A DNA stretch of 64,000 bases from positions 250,001-314,000 of the forward strand of contig QVRM01003939.1 in assembly GCA_003439945.1 (NCBI GenBank), written 5' to 3'. Positions 42,386 through 54,419 of this stretch are shown in pieces; the stretch's first letter is position 1; every line of letters starts with the position of its first letter. The position numbers and the translations under genes were made by a program. The notes under the pieces are model-generated. The model was not told the DNA's origin, did not search any database, and worked only from the letters and a program-made list of their open reading frames with translations. Source of the stretch: Dermanyssus gallinae. Its lineage: Eukaryota; Arthropoda; Arachnida; Mesostigmata; Dermanyssidae.

Positions 42386-42666
42386 TCCACTTATACAAAC
42401 GTTAACACGTGTTCGTTGTCAAATTATTATCTGTGCCCTAATGTGGCATGATATATATAGAGAGGAACAAAACGTATTTCTGTGTACTACCAGTTATTTA
42501 TGATGGCGTATGTATGCGTTAGCCAGGTGTGTTTAGTGTATGGTGTAGGCTTATAGTACATATATATATATATATATAGGGTGAAACCCGTACACCATGT
42601 AGCGAGAACAGGTGTGCCTATAGCTAAGGCCATCTTCAGCCCACAGATTATCTTGGCACTTTGCAC

Positions 42667-42709
<43 letters not shown>

Positions 42710-43699
42710 CATGTGTGCTCAAATATCTCCTCAGCAAGCTTTCTCTCTGCTGTCCGAAAGGTGTTTCGAAGTTCAACTTGTCACTCAGCAGTCCAGCAGC
42801 CTCTTATGGTGCGTCTTCACTGCATCGTGGACGCCTGTGCCAGTGCTGATGTCACAAACATTACCATAGACAAGAAGCTGCTGTAACAGTATGGCGTAAA
42901 CTGTGATTGACAAAGGAAGGGAGATCAAACTTTCAATCAATCATAGCGCCGATCAGCAGCAAAATCTTGTCGCCGAGACAAACAACGCAAGATACCAGAT
43001 GGTATGGCTAATCTCTTTGGCCGACAGATGTCGTGTTCACATAGGACAAGTAACTATTCTCTACCTGACATTGATATTCTGTTCAAAGCTCTTATTACTA
43101 CCGATTGAGACCGCGGCTCAATAAACCTCCGTGTCTAAGCCCCACCGTGGCTCCCTGGCACAGGAGAAAAAGTGCTAACATTTAAAGTACCACGACGCAG
43201 TCAGCGAGCATCTGACATGCAAAAAATCCGTCAGCATACTTGGTAGACGTCTGATGTGTGCCCACTCGGTTATAAGTAGGTATCCTACAAAATTTCGATT
43301 TTTTACCACTTAAGTAGTTAGCCTGGCCAGTTTAGCCTGGCCTTGATTGCAAGGTATATATATATATATATCGTATTTAAAGGATCAATCTTAGCATACC
43401 CTCAATGAATTCGCCAGCTTCAGGTACCTGTCAGTGGCTATATCCACTCTGTTAGCACCAACAGCAAGCTCAACCTCCCGCCCCATGTTTATAATGCTGC
43501 TGCTATCAGGTGCACCTATTTAGGGATTTTACTACTTTTGCTAATATATTGAATACATTTGGCAGCACATAACAGCTACTTAATTAGTTGTTACAAACAA
43601 TTAGTTGACTGCCTGCGCTTGTTTACTGCCTTGAGTTACATAGAGAACCCCAACCTCGGCAATGAGTCAGGTGGTTCCCGATCAACAGACGAGGACTGG
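42386..43699. other. Gene 7 to 8 spacer, left part; no gene seen
   Basis: Three (TA)n tracts (42,560-42,578; 42,668-42,707; 43,355-43,371). The block at 42,715-42,845 resembles spacer blocks at 15,215-15,310 and 27,200-27,310 (cagcaagctt, then ccagcagcct). No coding motif. Confidence 0.5.
42668..42707. repeat. (TA)n microsatellite
   Basis: A 40-bp alternation. Confidence 0.9.
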
Positions 43700-44292
43700 C
43701 GATAGGGAGGCCAAGCCTTCAACCAGCACGCGCAAGTGAAACGCAGGTGAAGTATAATTGGATTAAGGCATAAACGGCGAGGAGAGGGTAAGGGAGGCTC
43801 TTGAATATAAAGGGCTCAACAAACAATGGATAAAGTACTGGGGAATCTGTATACAAAAACAAAGGAAGTCTGATACATGACGGGTACGCCTCAGAGTATG
43901 TACAGACAAGGGTGGGCCTCCAGCAGGGATGCTCCCATAGTCCGATCCTGTTCGTGCTCTATATAAACGGACTCAAAAACGAAAAATATATTTCATCAGT
44001 GGAGCCAGGCTTAAGGTGTGCTTCCGAGGAATTTTCTGGAAGGCTAATTACAGGAAAGCGCTTCCAATCTCTGTTTAGCAAGCCCGCGACAGTTCAAAAA
44101 GCGGCTGGTAGATTGGAGCTAGGCATGCCCAGAAACATGGTTGCATGCAAATTCATTAAAGGCGAGCTGGATTGGTCTAGTTTTAGAGCCAAGCCTCAAA
44201 CACGATACCTTACAAGATGCTTTGCCAAAATACTTTACACAATACTTTGCCAAGTTACGTTACAAGATACTTTGCCAGAGCCACACCCATAA
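43700..44292 (+). mobile_element. LINE RT fragment
   Basis: The plus frame around 43,880-44,000 reads YASEYVQTRVGLQQGCSHSP, then ILFVLYINGLKNE, the RT motif B of a LINE group common in arthropods. Downstream lies an open but unrelated-looking frame ending at 44,292. It has been truncated before the FADD box. Confidence 0.7.
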
Positions 44293-46160
44293 ACAGGTAT
44301 CAGTAGCCTAGGGCCATTCTCGAAATGATTGGCATAACAGAAGCGAAATCGCGTGCTTTTGTACAGATGAATAAATTGGCAAAATAATATACTTAAAAAG
44401 ACATCATATCACCTACGACTCAGCCCGCGGGAGCCGGAGACCGCACAGTAAACTCCACAATCGTGAGGCGAGCACGCCAGTTGTAGAGATGGAATTGGCT
44501 TACGTCGATGGATACGAAGCCTAGTCTCAGCTATTACCGAAGCCACATCAAGGAGCATGGGGTACAGGACCACTCATTAGTAGTCCTGTACAGAACACCC
44601 GAGGCTCGATTCTGCTGGCTTTGTGCCGAGCAGATATAGTGGCGGCGGGGTCTATGAGGTCTAGTAGGTGATACGCCATATCGCTGAGAGTTAACGGCCA
44701 TGATACTACAATGCCTGTTGGGAGATCCTAGATACCACAACAAAGTAGACACCCTAGGTTCGGGATAATCAGCGTGCACACTTCAACTGGGTTCTTACTC
44801 TGGGATACTCCTGGAATAGACAACAAATAATTTTGCGTGAGAAGGATAAATAAATAACCACAACCATGCTTATGAGTATGTTTGAAAACGTTTCGTTTAT
44901 TTATTTAGAAGATCCACAAGAAAACGAAGCTAAAACGAAAATCTTCAATCAATTTACCATGTATGTGTTGTGAGATTTTTAATATCGTACTATTTAAGTG
45001 ATTTGTGGTTTAGCATGCCGGTTATGTGTATGTAGTGTCTAACTGCTAACTATGATATGTCCTCTAGAACTGTAAATGTTCAGTGACCAACTAGTAAGCG
45101 CGGACAGCAATTACGTGACGCAGCTGCGCATATCGAGGAAGATATTAGTGAAACGTGGTATTCTCTCAAAATATAATTGTAATAATTTAATTGCGATAGT
45201 ATTTTAAGGATAAGTTTAACTCAAATGGCTTTGAATGAAATTGAAGAATCAACGTCAAATTCACAACGGCGGTTGCAGTATGGCTAAAAAAATCGTGTTT
45301 TAGCAACGGGTTGCACTTATCAGGTAAGCCAAAAATAGACCACAACATGCAATTATAGACAGACCGTAGCTGCTACAAATTTCAGCAGCACTAATAAAAG
45401 TGTTCTGACCAACGGTCAGTGGGTCGACCCACGTCCGGTGCGATTCTGACCCACGTCTGCGGGGTGGTTCTGGCGTGTCAGAAAATCTCCGTCGCCACGA
45501 CATTTCTGCCAAAGTCGGGTATCCTAAGCCGACATAGCATAAGAAACAAGCCAGAACACGCAACGCTCGGTTAAAAATAGCATTTCAAACGCCGCCATAA
45601 AGCTAGATTAGGCCGTTAGGACGAATGATGATTGTTTGACAGCACGCAATGATATGCGACGGCATTACGATAGTGGCTCTTACTGAAAATAGCCCGTGGC
45701 TGTTGCCTAAGCGGAACTACAGAGCGTTCAAGTGTGACATGACAATCTGCCACTGTCCGCAGTGTTCGGCGCGTGCGTGTCGAGGACCGAACCCCCCCCC
45801 CCCCTCTCCCAGAAAGACCCCCGACCGCGAGCCAAATCCCGTTTGAGAGCGAGACGCACGTGGTACGAGATGTGTGCCTCGATAAAAGCGGGTAGAGGAA
45901 ATGTGCCTTGATCAGAAACACTCCAGTCGTTAACGGTCGCCGTGATTGACAGATCGACAGTGTGTGCGTACAGCAGCTTTGGGTGTGCTTTGTGGGTGCA
46001 CAAGTACTACGTCGTCCCACTCGAGGAGTTCGTCACACCAAACGTAGACGCCTACTGTCGGCTGCTGAAAACCATCGCCATCATGATGGCCTTTATTTGT
46101 TGCACCATCAGCCCCACCATCGCCGTCGTCACTGCGGGCATCGAGTGGGGTTCGCCGAGC
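44293..46160. other. Gene 8 upstream region
   Basis: No coding motif. It contains a C run (about 45,787-45,803). A TATA-like gataaaag at about 45,881 could direct gene 8 transcription. It shares no visible similarity with the promoters of genes 1-7. Confidence 0.5.
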
Positions 46161-46161
46161 T

Positions 46162-46509
46162 ATGCTGCCTCGTATTGTTTTGCTGTCGATGCTTGTCGGT
46201 GCTCTTCTGCTCGCAGGTGAAGTTCATGCAGGGGGTTACGGAGGAGGCTATGGGTACGGTGGAGGCTTCGGCGGAGGCTATGGCGGAGGTCACGGACACT
46301 CGACGCACTACCACGTGTCGCACGCCAAGGTTGCCAAGGTGTCGTACGTGAAGACGCCCATTGTGTCGACGCACTACGTGAAGAAGCCCGTCGTCAGCTA
46401 CGTCTCGCATCCCGTCAAATCGGTCTCGTACGTGTCAAAGCCCGTTGTCTCGCTGCACTCGGTGCCGGTTGTCACGAAGACGAGCCACTCGTATGGTCAC
46501 GGCTGGTAG
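46162..46509 (+). CDS. Array gene 8: divergent-leader member of the glycine-rich family
   Basis: Encodes 115 residues. The signal peptide MLPRIVLLSMLVGALLLAGE (then VHA) is unrelated to the MASVLS leader of genes 1-7. The mature part is GGYGGGYGYGGGFGGGYGGG followed by the family tail, ending TKTSHSYGHGW instead of TKTSSYSHGYGHGW. Over about 230 bp of mature coding sequence it differs from gene 1 at only five positions, all synonymous third bases, yet promoter, leader and 3'UTR do not align. An alternative is an upstream exon joined at the acceptor-like ctgctcgcag (46,216), but the intact leader makes a single exon more likely. AATAAA lies at 46,623-46,628. Confidence 0.85.
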   Translation: MLPRIVLLSMLVGALLLAGEVHAGGYGGGYGYGGGFGGGYGGGHGHSTHYHVSHAKVAKVSYVKTPIVSTHYVKKPVVSYVSHPVKSVSYVSKPVVSLHSVPVVTKTSHSYGHGW

Positions 46510-46622
46510 ACCGGTGAAAGAACTATCATGGACGACGACAGTTGACGGACTCAGCGCTACATCACTTGCTTGCAACTGCAACTCATTGTAAATCTAGCAT
46601 TTTTCATGGTCAAACTCGACAA

Positions 46623-46628
46623 AATAAA
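46623..46628 (+). terminator. Polyadenylation signal, array gene 8
   Basis: AATAAA, 114 bp after the stop, followed by a T/G-rich stretch. The context is unlike genes 1-7. Confidence 0.7.
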
Positions 46629-46629
46629 T

Positions 46630-47459
46630 CGACTTGTGTGCGGTTGGACTCACGTTATTGCGTTCACATGGCTGTTTCCTGTTGATAGGAGAAGAGTTTA
46701 AAAATGCACGCCACCATTCGTGACACCACAGACGGAGAAGTCCCTCGCGCGGGCAGGGACCGCGTTTGCGGCATCACAATGAGAGAGAGAGAGAAAGTCT
46801 GTACGTCGCACGACAACAAAGCAACTGCTGGTTAACTAGGCAGCGCTAAGGGCGAATGTTCGCTTACAAGCCAGAAGTTTGTTGTCATTGGTCTAGTAAG
46901 AGAAACTCTTACTAGGGCAATTACTAGTCAATTAGTCATTGGCCTATTTATTCTAGGATTAGTAGAATTAATTATACTGCTAATTATTTTTCTTCGTTTC
47001 TTACTTCGTTCGTTTCTCCTTTCAAACCGTAAAGTTCGATAGGAGAAGCTTTTCAAACGTATCGACGTTTATCGAAGACTGGGGTTATATCTATACGCTA
47101 CGAGTAACTCTAATTACGGTCGAGAAAGACACACCTTTGTATTTTTAAAATTCGATCTTACTTTACTGGCACTAACCGCATGCATTGAAGTAGTATGCAT
47201 TGAAGACGGGTAATTGACGGGGCGTCAAATACCCCGTCTTTCTAAAAGACTGGGCTTCTTTTCTTAATAATAATAATAAATCAAAAATACAGTGCTGTAT
47301 TTTTAGCGCGCAAGATCCCTCCAGTGGATTATAGCCATATACTCAATTCAACCCGCCACCACGCTTTAATCTAACTATTTCCACATCAAGCCCCGCAAAT
47401 CCCGTGAAAAAACTGAACACCCTAAGAGGCTACTCCCTGAGATCTGTTGTGATAATCCT
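46630..47459. other. No gene seen
   Basis: Contains a short hairpin (gtaagagaaactcttact, about 46,899-46,916) and an AT-rich stretch; otherwise unrecognised. Confidence 0.5.
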
Positions 47460-47474
47460 GGTAGGCTCAAAGGG

Positions 47475-47634
47475 TCGATCCTGGTGGCGTGGTGCCTTCG
47501 CGTGCGCCTTGCGACCAGAGGAGACACATAAGTGCGTGGGTTTAATCCTCACCGTTGCACATTCGTATTTATGGGGCCCGTCTTAACCCGTGGGCGTTAA
47601 ACGCTGGCTGGGGGTCAGCCCGAAAATTATTTTA
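47475..47634 (+). mobile_element. tRNA-derived SINE with a 15-bp target-site duplication
   Basis: The body begins tcgatcctggtggcgtggtg, has B-box-like gtgggtttaatcctc and ends aaaattatttta. It is flanked by ggtaggctcaaaggg at 47,460-47,474 and 47,635-47,649, an exact duplication. Confidence 0.9.
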
Positions 47635-47784
47635 GGTAGGCTCAAAGGGCACGGAGCTCAACAGCGTTATCAGGAAGTTTTTTTACAAGAGCTGATGTAA
47701 TACCCACGCCTGAACCAAAAGGCCTCCTATACGCGGATAATTATTAATAGATAATAAACAATATACCGCTGAAAACCAGCGTCC

Positions 47785-47925
47785 ATGCTGCCATAGGGGC
47801 TGCTGGGGAAACTCTAGAGATAACAGGTCCGGCCCTTGGTACATTGGAGATATGCCTCACGGCAATTCCAAGCCCGTAGGGGATGGAGGATGGTCTAGAA
47901 CTAAAAGCAGCCTCCTTAAAATAAA
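47785..47925 (+). repeat. Dispersed repeat, second copy of the 14.09-14.23 kb element
   Basis: Shares catgctgc, cggcaattccaagcccgtag and cagcctccttaaa blocks with 14,090-14,230. Confidence 0.55.
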
Positions 47926-49082
47926 AATTTTTAAATAGGTAGATAAACATGGCCCGTGGATGCTCTTGGTTACCTATGGTAAGCCTCTAACTGAGACGTG
48001 AAGCCGCATTCTTATGCTTGCGTATTAATTTATATTGGTCAAGATAGTCCTAGAGGCAGTTGCTACTTACTACTGGCAGTTGCGCTATATGCCTAACGCC
48101 AACAACGTTGGTAAACAAACACGGCAGCAAAGCCGGCAATAGTATATAACAATGACAACAATTACATCAAGAACAATAATATATAACAGCAACAATAGCA
48201 ACTATACCAATAAACAGCCGTGATAACAATAACAAAAACAACGAGTATAGAAGTTGTTTAAATGTAAAATTCATACAAAGTTACCGTAGGTAAGAGAAAG
48301 CTCAGACGAACCTAAGCAGGACAGAGGGTAACGCAAATCGAGGAGGAAATCGGGGAAGCATTGACACTCGAGGGACAGGCAGAGGTATCAAAACGGAAGG
48401 GTCTGCCTCCGACAAGCTTCTACTGGGGAAGCTTGCCAGAAAAAAAACTGGGTTAAGCTGCTCTGTGCATCTGTGTGTACCTTGCGTGTCGGTGGTGGCG
48501 GTAGGAAAGAGCGGGAAGAGGATCCATTGAGCCAGGCGTCAGTTTCCAGATGTCTCTCTCACGGCGGAAACCGTTCGCGCTTGGTGTCCGTGCCCCATCC
48601 ACAAGCCATCGACGTTCTAGTGCCTGCCTCGACACTCCGCTAGGCCAAAAACACGCCTTCCGCACAACACACTATAAAATATTCATCAGATGTCTGTGCG
48701 TGTATATATATATATATATGTAATAGTGTGTTGGTGCAAACCGATAGACACGATAGAAAAGAAAGACATAATAGATGCAGGCAGACTCCAGCAGCTGTAA
48801 CGGAATCATGCAGACTGATGAAGAACGTGATATTCAGCACAGGCACCAGTGGGCGCGTCGATTCGTCGCCAAGTGGGACTCTTGATGATTCATGCGGTAT
48901 TGCGGTTACCGTCTATTACCGTTGTATTGTCGGAACCCATTAGCACTCCGTGATATTCACTTTTTAACCTGCATACTATATACAAAGTAAGAAACGACCC
49001 AGTCTCAGATTCGCTGTCAGTTAACTTTAAATCCGCAGAGAGCTGGACTAGGGGAAGCCCGCCTTCGTCTCCTGTGCCACAC

Positions 49083-49114
<32 letters not shown>

Positions 49115-51376
49115 CATAAACATATATTAATGACTCAATTCAAGCATAAAATGTGTGTCAACGCAGACTATCATATGATGCCATACGGGAGTATCTCGTT
49201 GCTCCAACCTGTCGCCTGTTATCGTCCACATCCCACTACTGAAAGTAAAATTCTCTTCATTGAAGAACTATCATTCACACCACAAAAATCAACGACCGTC
49301 GTAAGTAGGTAACTGCGTCCGTAATTCAAATCCCCAATAGCTGCGTCCGCCCGTCCGTCTTCGTCCCTCGCAAAAACACATTGTCAATGCAACGGCTCCG
49401 ATATTCGTGCAACATCTCAATTCGGTGAAGGCGGTAAGAACGCCCCCGCCCCGAGAATACTGCTGTTACTATAATTAATATAACTGCATGCTACGATACG
49501 GGCCATAGGCCAGAGTAATCCAAGCTCACGATCATAGGACATTGTTACACTGTGTTGTTGTGTCGTGTCGCCCCAATAGCGTTGGCAAAAGTTTCAAGTA
49601 AAGTGATGTAAAGTTGTGCAACTGTCACGACACCGACGGTCATGTTCGCATCTCGTGCGTATCAAATCCGGGGAATGCGGATCACGCGCAATATTGACCT
49701 GTTGAGACAGACAGACAGATCCTCCATAAGCTTCTACCGACGTCAGGTCGGTCTTATGGGCCAAATCAGTTGGGCAAATAGCCAGTAGATAAACGAATGA
49801 TTTAGCTAAAACGAAGTCAGCGAGACGATCAAGTGAACGATCGCATAAAGTACCCTTGGCAGCTGGATCACGGCGAGGAAAATCAAAACAGGCCAGCAAA
49901 CTACTTAAGACAGTAAAGCATTTTAACGGAATGTTGTCGTCCATGCTTATGATTCAGATATAGCCTTCAACTTTTTAGCTTTAAGCGTCGCTTATGAATA
50001 AACGGCAATTAACAAACACTGCTGCGTCGTACATACGAAATAACCATTTGGCATTGTGGACAATAGCCAACAATAAGGTATAATATCTGTCTATTTTGGA
50101 TTGTAATCATTCTGATGTACGTTTCTAAAGACTACATTTTTAGCGTTTCTCTTGAGTTTTTTTTTGCACGCAGTGTTATTTGGAGATACAGATTAATTCT
50201 TATTTGGTTAATTGACCCAAGTTTATTTGATTCATTGTAGGTATCAGTGCTGATCATTTAGAAGTTACCACGGTGTGCGAGTGTAGAGTTTGTGGAAAGG
50301 ACCGTCTCATATATTACCATTCTCCCCGTGTGCACCTTTCCTAGTGAAAACTATCTACTTAGTGAACGCGATGAACAAACCGTAGGCGACAAGACAAGCC
50401 ACGAAAAAAATGCGGTGTGGACATTTACGAGCCACATTGCGCCCTAGCAGATGTAAAGAACTCACAATATTGCATCTCTGGTGCGTCGATTTTGCATTCG
50501 TGGGGGTCTCACTTTTATGAAATCAAGTTTCATTAAAACACCGCCCCAGCGACTGTATCTATATACATACATCCGTGATTCACACCTCTCTCCACTCGTC
50601 TGGGTCCAGTTCCAGTTGAATGCCAAAAGGTCTATTTAATTAAATTGTTTATTCTATTTTACTGCGGTGTGAAACTTTCGGTTGATTGTTTTTTATTTGG
50701 CTTTGCTGGTAACATGGTTTCGCTAGATAAGCTTCTCAGCACACCCAGTAGGCGTGTATTTAAAGCTTTGTATAATGTGTTTGTATTGTATGTATTTTCT
50801 TAGTACTGTATATTTGATCATGCCGGATATGAAAAACTAGAAAGACTAGTTGCCGTTTAACGTACGATGCGAATATCGGTTTACGACATAGACATCTTTC
50901 ACAATTAGAATTAAAACGTCCTTACTAAAACTTCTCATCACTCAGATTTTCTTGTGAAGGAGGTATTAAATGCAGTTACGCACTATCGCTACGAGTCTCT
51001 CTCTCAAGCAGTGTGGGTAGAGACTTATACCCACTAAACGCACCTCCCCCCCTTAAGCTTCATTCTCTGATAGACCAGATTTTAATTAGAACAGTACAAT
51101 GGACTAGCAGGAGAAGTGGCGAGCGCCCTTTCTGATCAATTGGCTGGGGTCGCCCAAAGGTTCCCGCACTTGTCTAACACCTGCAAGTTCGTTTTCTTCG
51201 AGCTACACTTCTCTACGATTTTTCTCGGGTTAAAGCAGCAGTTGTGTCTGTCTTTCTCTAAACTTTTCGTGTTTTTCCTAGAGATCGTCTTTTTCCGTAA
51301 CGGCTTCCAGTTTCCAGGCCTGCTTACTGGAGACGATGTATTCTGTAAACTTTATTAGGCTGAACCGAGGTGGATT
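47926..51376. other. No gene seen
   Basis: AT-rich intergenic sequence with CAA/ATA-rich runs (48,120-48,240) and (TA)n tracts at 48,703-48,719 and 49,084-49,113. Open frames of 60-116 codons carry no recognisable motif or splice context. Confidence 0.5.
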
Positions 51377-52126
51377 TCAGACCTTGTGTTGTGGGTCTCT
51401 CTCCCTGGTCCATTTCTCTCGGACGAGTCTGCTTGCTCTTAGCCGCGCAGCCTCCCAGACCAAGCACGGTAGCAGTGTCTGACTTAGAGTGTCCTCACGT
51501 GCCTCTTGGCAGAACACGCATGTCGCCGACGGAGCCTTTTCAATTCGGAACAAGTACGAGTTAAAGTTCCCGTGTCCTGTGAGCATCTGGGTAAGGTGAT
51601 AGGTAAGGTCTCCTTCTGCCCCATCTATCCATGCCTTAATAATTGGCAGCAATATGCGCAAGGATCCACCAGGACCCCCGGAGGTGGATGGCGTCAAATT
51701 CCACCAGCCAAGTCTCAATCGTGACAATCCTCTTCCTGTCTTTCCCCATAATCGCTTCTTTTTGAGTGCCTTGAGATCCCAGGGGATCGACCTCGCCAGC
51801 ACTAGAGCAGCATTCATGCTGACTGTGCGGTACCTTTGGATTACCCTCAGGGCTGGTACCCTCTGGGTCCTTCGTAGCATTTGCTTTCTTCGTCTTGAGA
51901 GTCGTCCTTACACACACTGGCACTCCGAATAACGATATTGATTCTGCAACTATCATTAGCAGTGCCCTTATGCGGGCCCGGAGGCCATGGGTATTCGCCA
52001 GAATCTTGACTATAACGCCCTGGCTGCTTTTGCCGTTGCCTTTTTTATGTGACTGAGAGCATGTATCGCTGCGTTCATGCACTCTGACGTCAGAATGAGA
52101 TTGTGGAGCAGTCAGATTGTGGGTAT

Positions 52127-52128
<2 letters not shown>
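51377..52128 (-). mobile_element. Non-LTR retrotransposon 3' end (R1/Jockey-like)
   Basis: Minus-strand blocks occur in order: ILANTHGLRARIRALLMIVA with FGVPVC (RT thumb); then in another frame LRRTQRVPALRVIQRYRTVS with AALVLA; LTGHGNFNSYLFRI; and CVFCQEAREDTLSQTLLPC, the C-terminal Cys cluster. A frame change near 51,880 breaks it. The upstream end is cut at a (TA)n tract (52,129-52,158). Confidence 0.82.

Positions 52129-52158
<30 letters not shown>
52129..52158. repeat. (TA)n microsatellite at a LINE 5' truncation
   Basis: Pure alternation abutting the retroelement. Confidence 0.9.
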
Positions 52159-52160
<2 letters not shown>

Positions 52161-52219
52161 TGAAGTTATATAACAATTGTGTCTATGTAAACGTGTTTAC
52201 CTTTAGGATCTGCACTATT

Positions 52220-52690
52220 CGGTGAGCGATCCTCGAATTGAGACCACGTTATCCCGCTGAGCATCAATGTAAGGTCTCGGGCGTAAGAATTGTGTGGCTC
52301 TCTTGTCCCCCGTAGTTATCTTCAAACGTTTACCCAACTTAGTAAGTAGTTTCGGAGTCAGGAGCTCCGGTTATTCCAGGGTCTTAAAAGCTACTGGGCG
52401 AAGTTGTCGGCTCTGGCCGGTTCGCCGTATTTGTTCATCTTATTGTTTCCTGTAAAAGTTGCGGCGTGACCAGCTCTAAGTGCACTGAAGTCGATTATTG
52501 AGGGAGATATTGAGTCGGTTACAGTGGCATTCCAGTCGTTCCGGGTTAGTCGAGTAGGTTCCAGCGTGCTTGGATAGCCCACAAGGTCCTCAGGGTCTTT
52601 GCCAGTGTATTGTTAATAGCTGCGTGGCGTAGTCGACAGCCTTTACTGATGCGACATGATAGAGCGTGGTTAGCTCAAATGCCCACTGGC
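52220..52690 (-). mobile_element. R2-like element 3' fragment
   Basis: The minus strand reads KGCRLRHAAINNTLAKTL, then TRLTRNDWNATVTDSISPS, MNKYGEPA, and a last block resembling the QRGNAA...KG tail. Same family as 2,298-2,828. The nuclease Asp is Asn (WNAT). Confidence 0.7.
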
Positions 52691-53984
52691 TCACCGGTGT
52701 AGCCCCTCGCTTTTATGTTTTGCAAAGGTTACCGAGCATTTGGGCTGAGGTTTCAAGGACCTCAACCAAAATGCTCGAAAACTAATCTTGCATGAAGGTG
52801 TATTCGATGGAGCTCGGTTACAAATTTTTCCAAACGATTACAAACGGAATTTTTATAGCGGCGGTGGCTTTGGCGGCTAACGCACCGTTTGAAACGGGGC
52901 GTTGCCATGGCAACCATGGTTAGCAAAACAATCGCAAGTTCGAGCTCCGGCCTTGCTGGTAGTTGTATTTGTTGGACGTGGTTGTCATTGTCCTGCTGCT
53001 GCTACATACGTCTGCTGGAGAAAGCCTATACAAATACCCAGTACGAGAACGCGATGACGATATCTGCATTTAGACGATACTGCACACCACAGGCAACTAA
53101 GCCCATTACGAGCGTCTAAAATGTGGTTGTCAGAGCGTTAAAAAAATGGTGTACTTCGGTGATATCCAGAGAGTGCGGCGCAACAACCGGGGAGGGTTAG
53201 GGGCTATGATGTTGTTTGGTGTCGACTGTATAAATAACTGTCGCACTCACACGCAAAGAAACAGAAGTAAAAAAGCTCATGACCAGGAATTGAACTCGAT
53301 TTTCTGACTTCTTAGCGCAGTTAGACGTGTACCTCGCCGGGAAGCTTTGGGATGAAATGGCATGCACTGGTCGGCACGTGTACCAAATTACATTGTGCAT
53401 GGCTACCATCCCTTGGTATGCTCGACCCAAGGATAACACCAAGTTGGCGACCGATGTCGTTGCCGGTTCTGCTCGCAGACGTGCGCTAAAAAAAAAACAC
53501 GCTACAAGCTGCCAGACCCTTCGGCGGTCTCCGCATTTGTTCGTCCGGTGGGACGATCGCTAAGTGTTCAAATTGTATATAATGACGATTATATTATGAT
53601 TATGTGTTTGAAATGCAAACTTTTGGCAAAAGAAACATAATGTATAATACAATGCTCGCCTAAATACTCTTAGAAGCGATAACACGATTATTCCTGTCGT
53701 CGAAACTGCTGGGCCAGAGTAAATCATATGTTATCGTGGCACACAGGGCATAAAATTGCAACATTGAACAGGCATTACGCTGTACATTCTGCGAATTTGC
53801 GTATAGCCTATTATGTTGTTAATATGTTCCCCCCCCCTCATTTCGACTACGTAAAGGTGTTTTTGACTTGGCAGACGCGTTACACCAAATGTAGGCACAC
53901 ATGTGGATGAGCACAAGCGTGGGAGACAGCAGCGCCTATTGGTGCAATGCATGCGGTATACTCAACGTACGAACATATAGCATA
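52691..53984. other. No gene seen
   Basis: Unrecognised sequence. Includes a C run at 53,829-53,836. Confidence 0.5.
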
Positions 53985-54050
53985 AGACGGGCCCCATAAA
54001 TACAAATGTGCAACAGTGGGGCTGGAACCCTGGCATGGCCATTGCGTATT
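53985..54050 (-). mobile_element. SINE fragment
   Basis: Minus-strand piece with the central block (ccataaatacaaatgtgcaa) and B-box-like ggctggaaccct; both ends are missing. Confidence 0.7.
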
Positions 54051-54415
54051 AGCATATCCGCTATCTGAAAAGATATATCAAGGAAATGGAGGAAAAGGGT
54101 AAGCCACCAAGTGTACCAGCGATGGGGAGGCTGTGAGGGAAAAGCAGCTCCAGAAGGCCATTCAGGCGGTACGGCAGTACGCTGGGCAAACGCGTAATCT
54201 GCGCAAGGTCCAGAACACGAACGTGGAACACAAAGAGCTGTCCCAAAAGCACCATAGAGCCTAAGAACGTCTCGAGTAGGTCATTGAAGACGGAGGTAAA
54301 GTCTACCGAGATGTTAGGTCAGCTTACGAAGGAGATATAAAGCTACTTAAGGAGGTGACGAAAACCTTACAAACAAACTTGCCACTCCAATGAAAATTTC
54401 TGAAGTGGTCCTGTA
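54051..54415 (+). mobile_element. Possible retroelement ORF1 remnant
   Basis: The plus translation has charged, helix-prone stretches (EKQLQKAIQAVRQYAGQTRN, VEHKELSQKHHRA) broken by stops. It resembles coiled-coil ORF1 proteins, but no zinc knuckle is seen. Confidence 0.35.
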
Positions 54416-54419
54416 ATAG

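Noticed and set aside
45649..46020. Frames around the C run upstream of gene 8
   Set aside because: No motif is present and frames on both strands overlap. The region is better read as promoter or 5'UTR.
51116..51358. An 80-codon plus frame rich in Phe/Leu
   Set aside because: It is immediately next to the LINE 3' end on the other strand. It has no signal peptide logic, domain or splice context.
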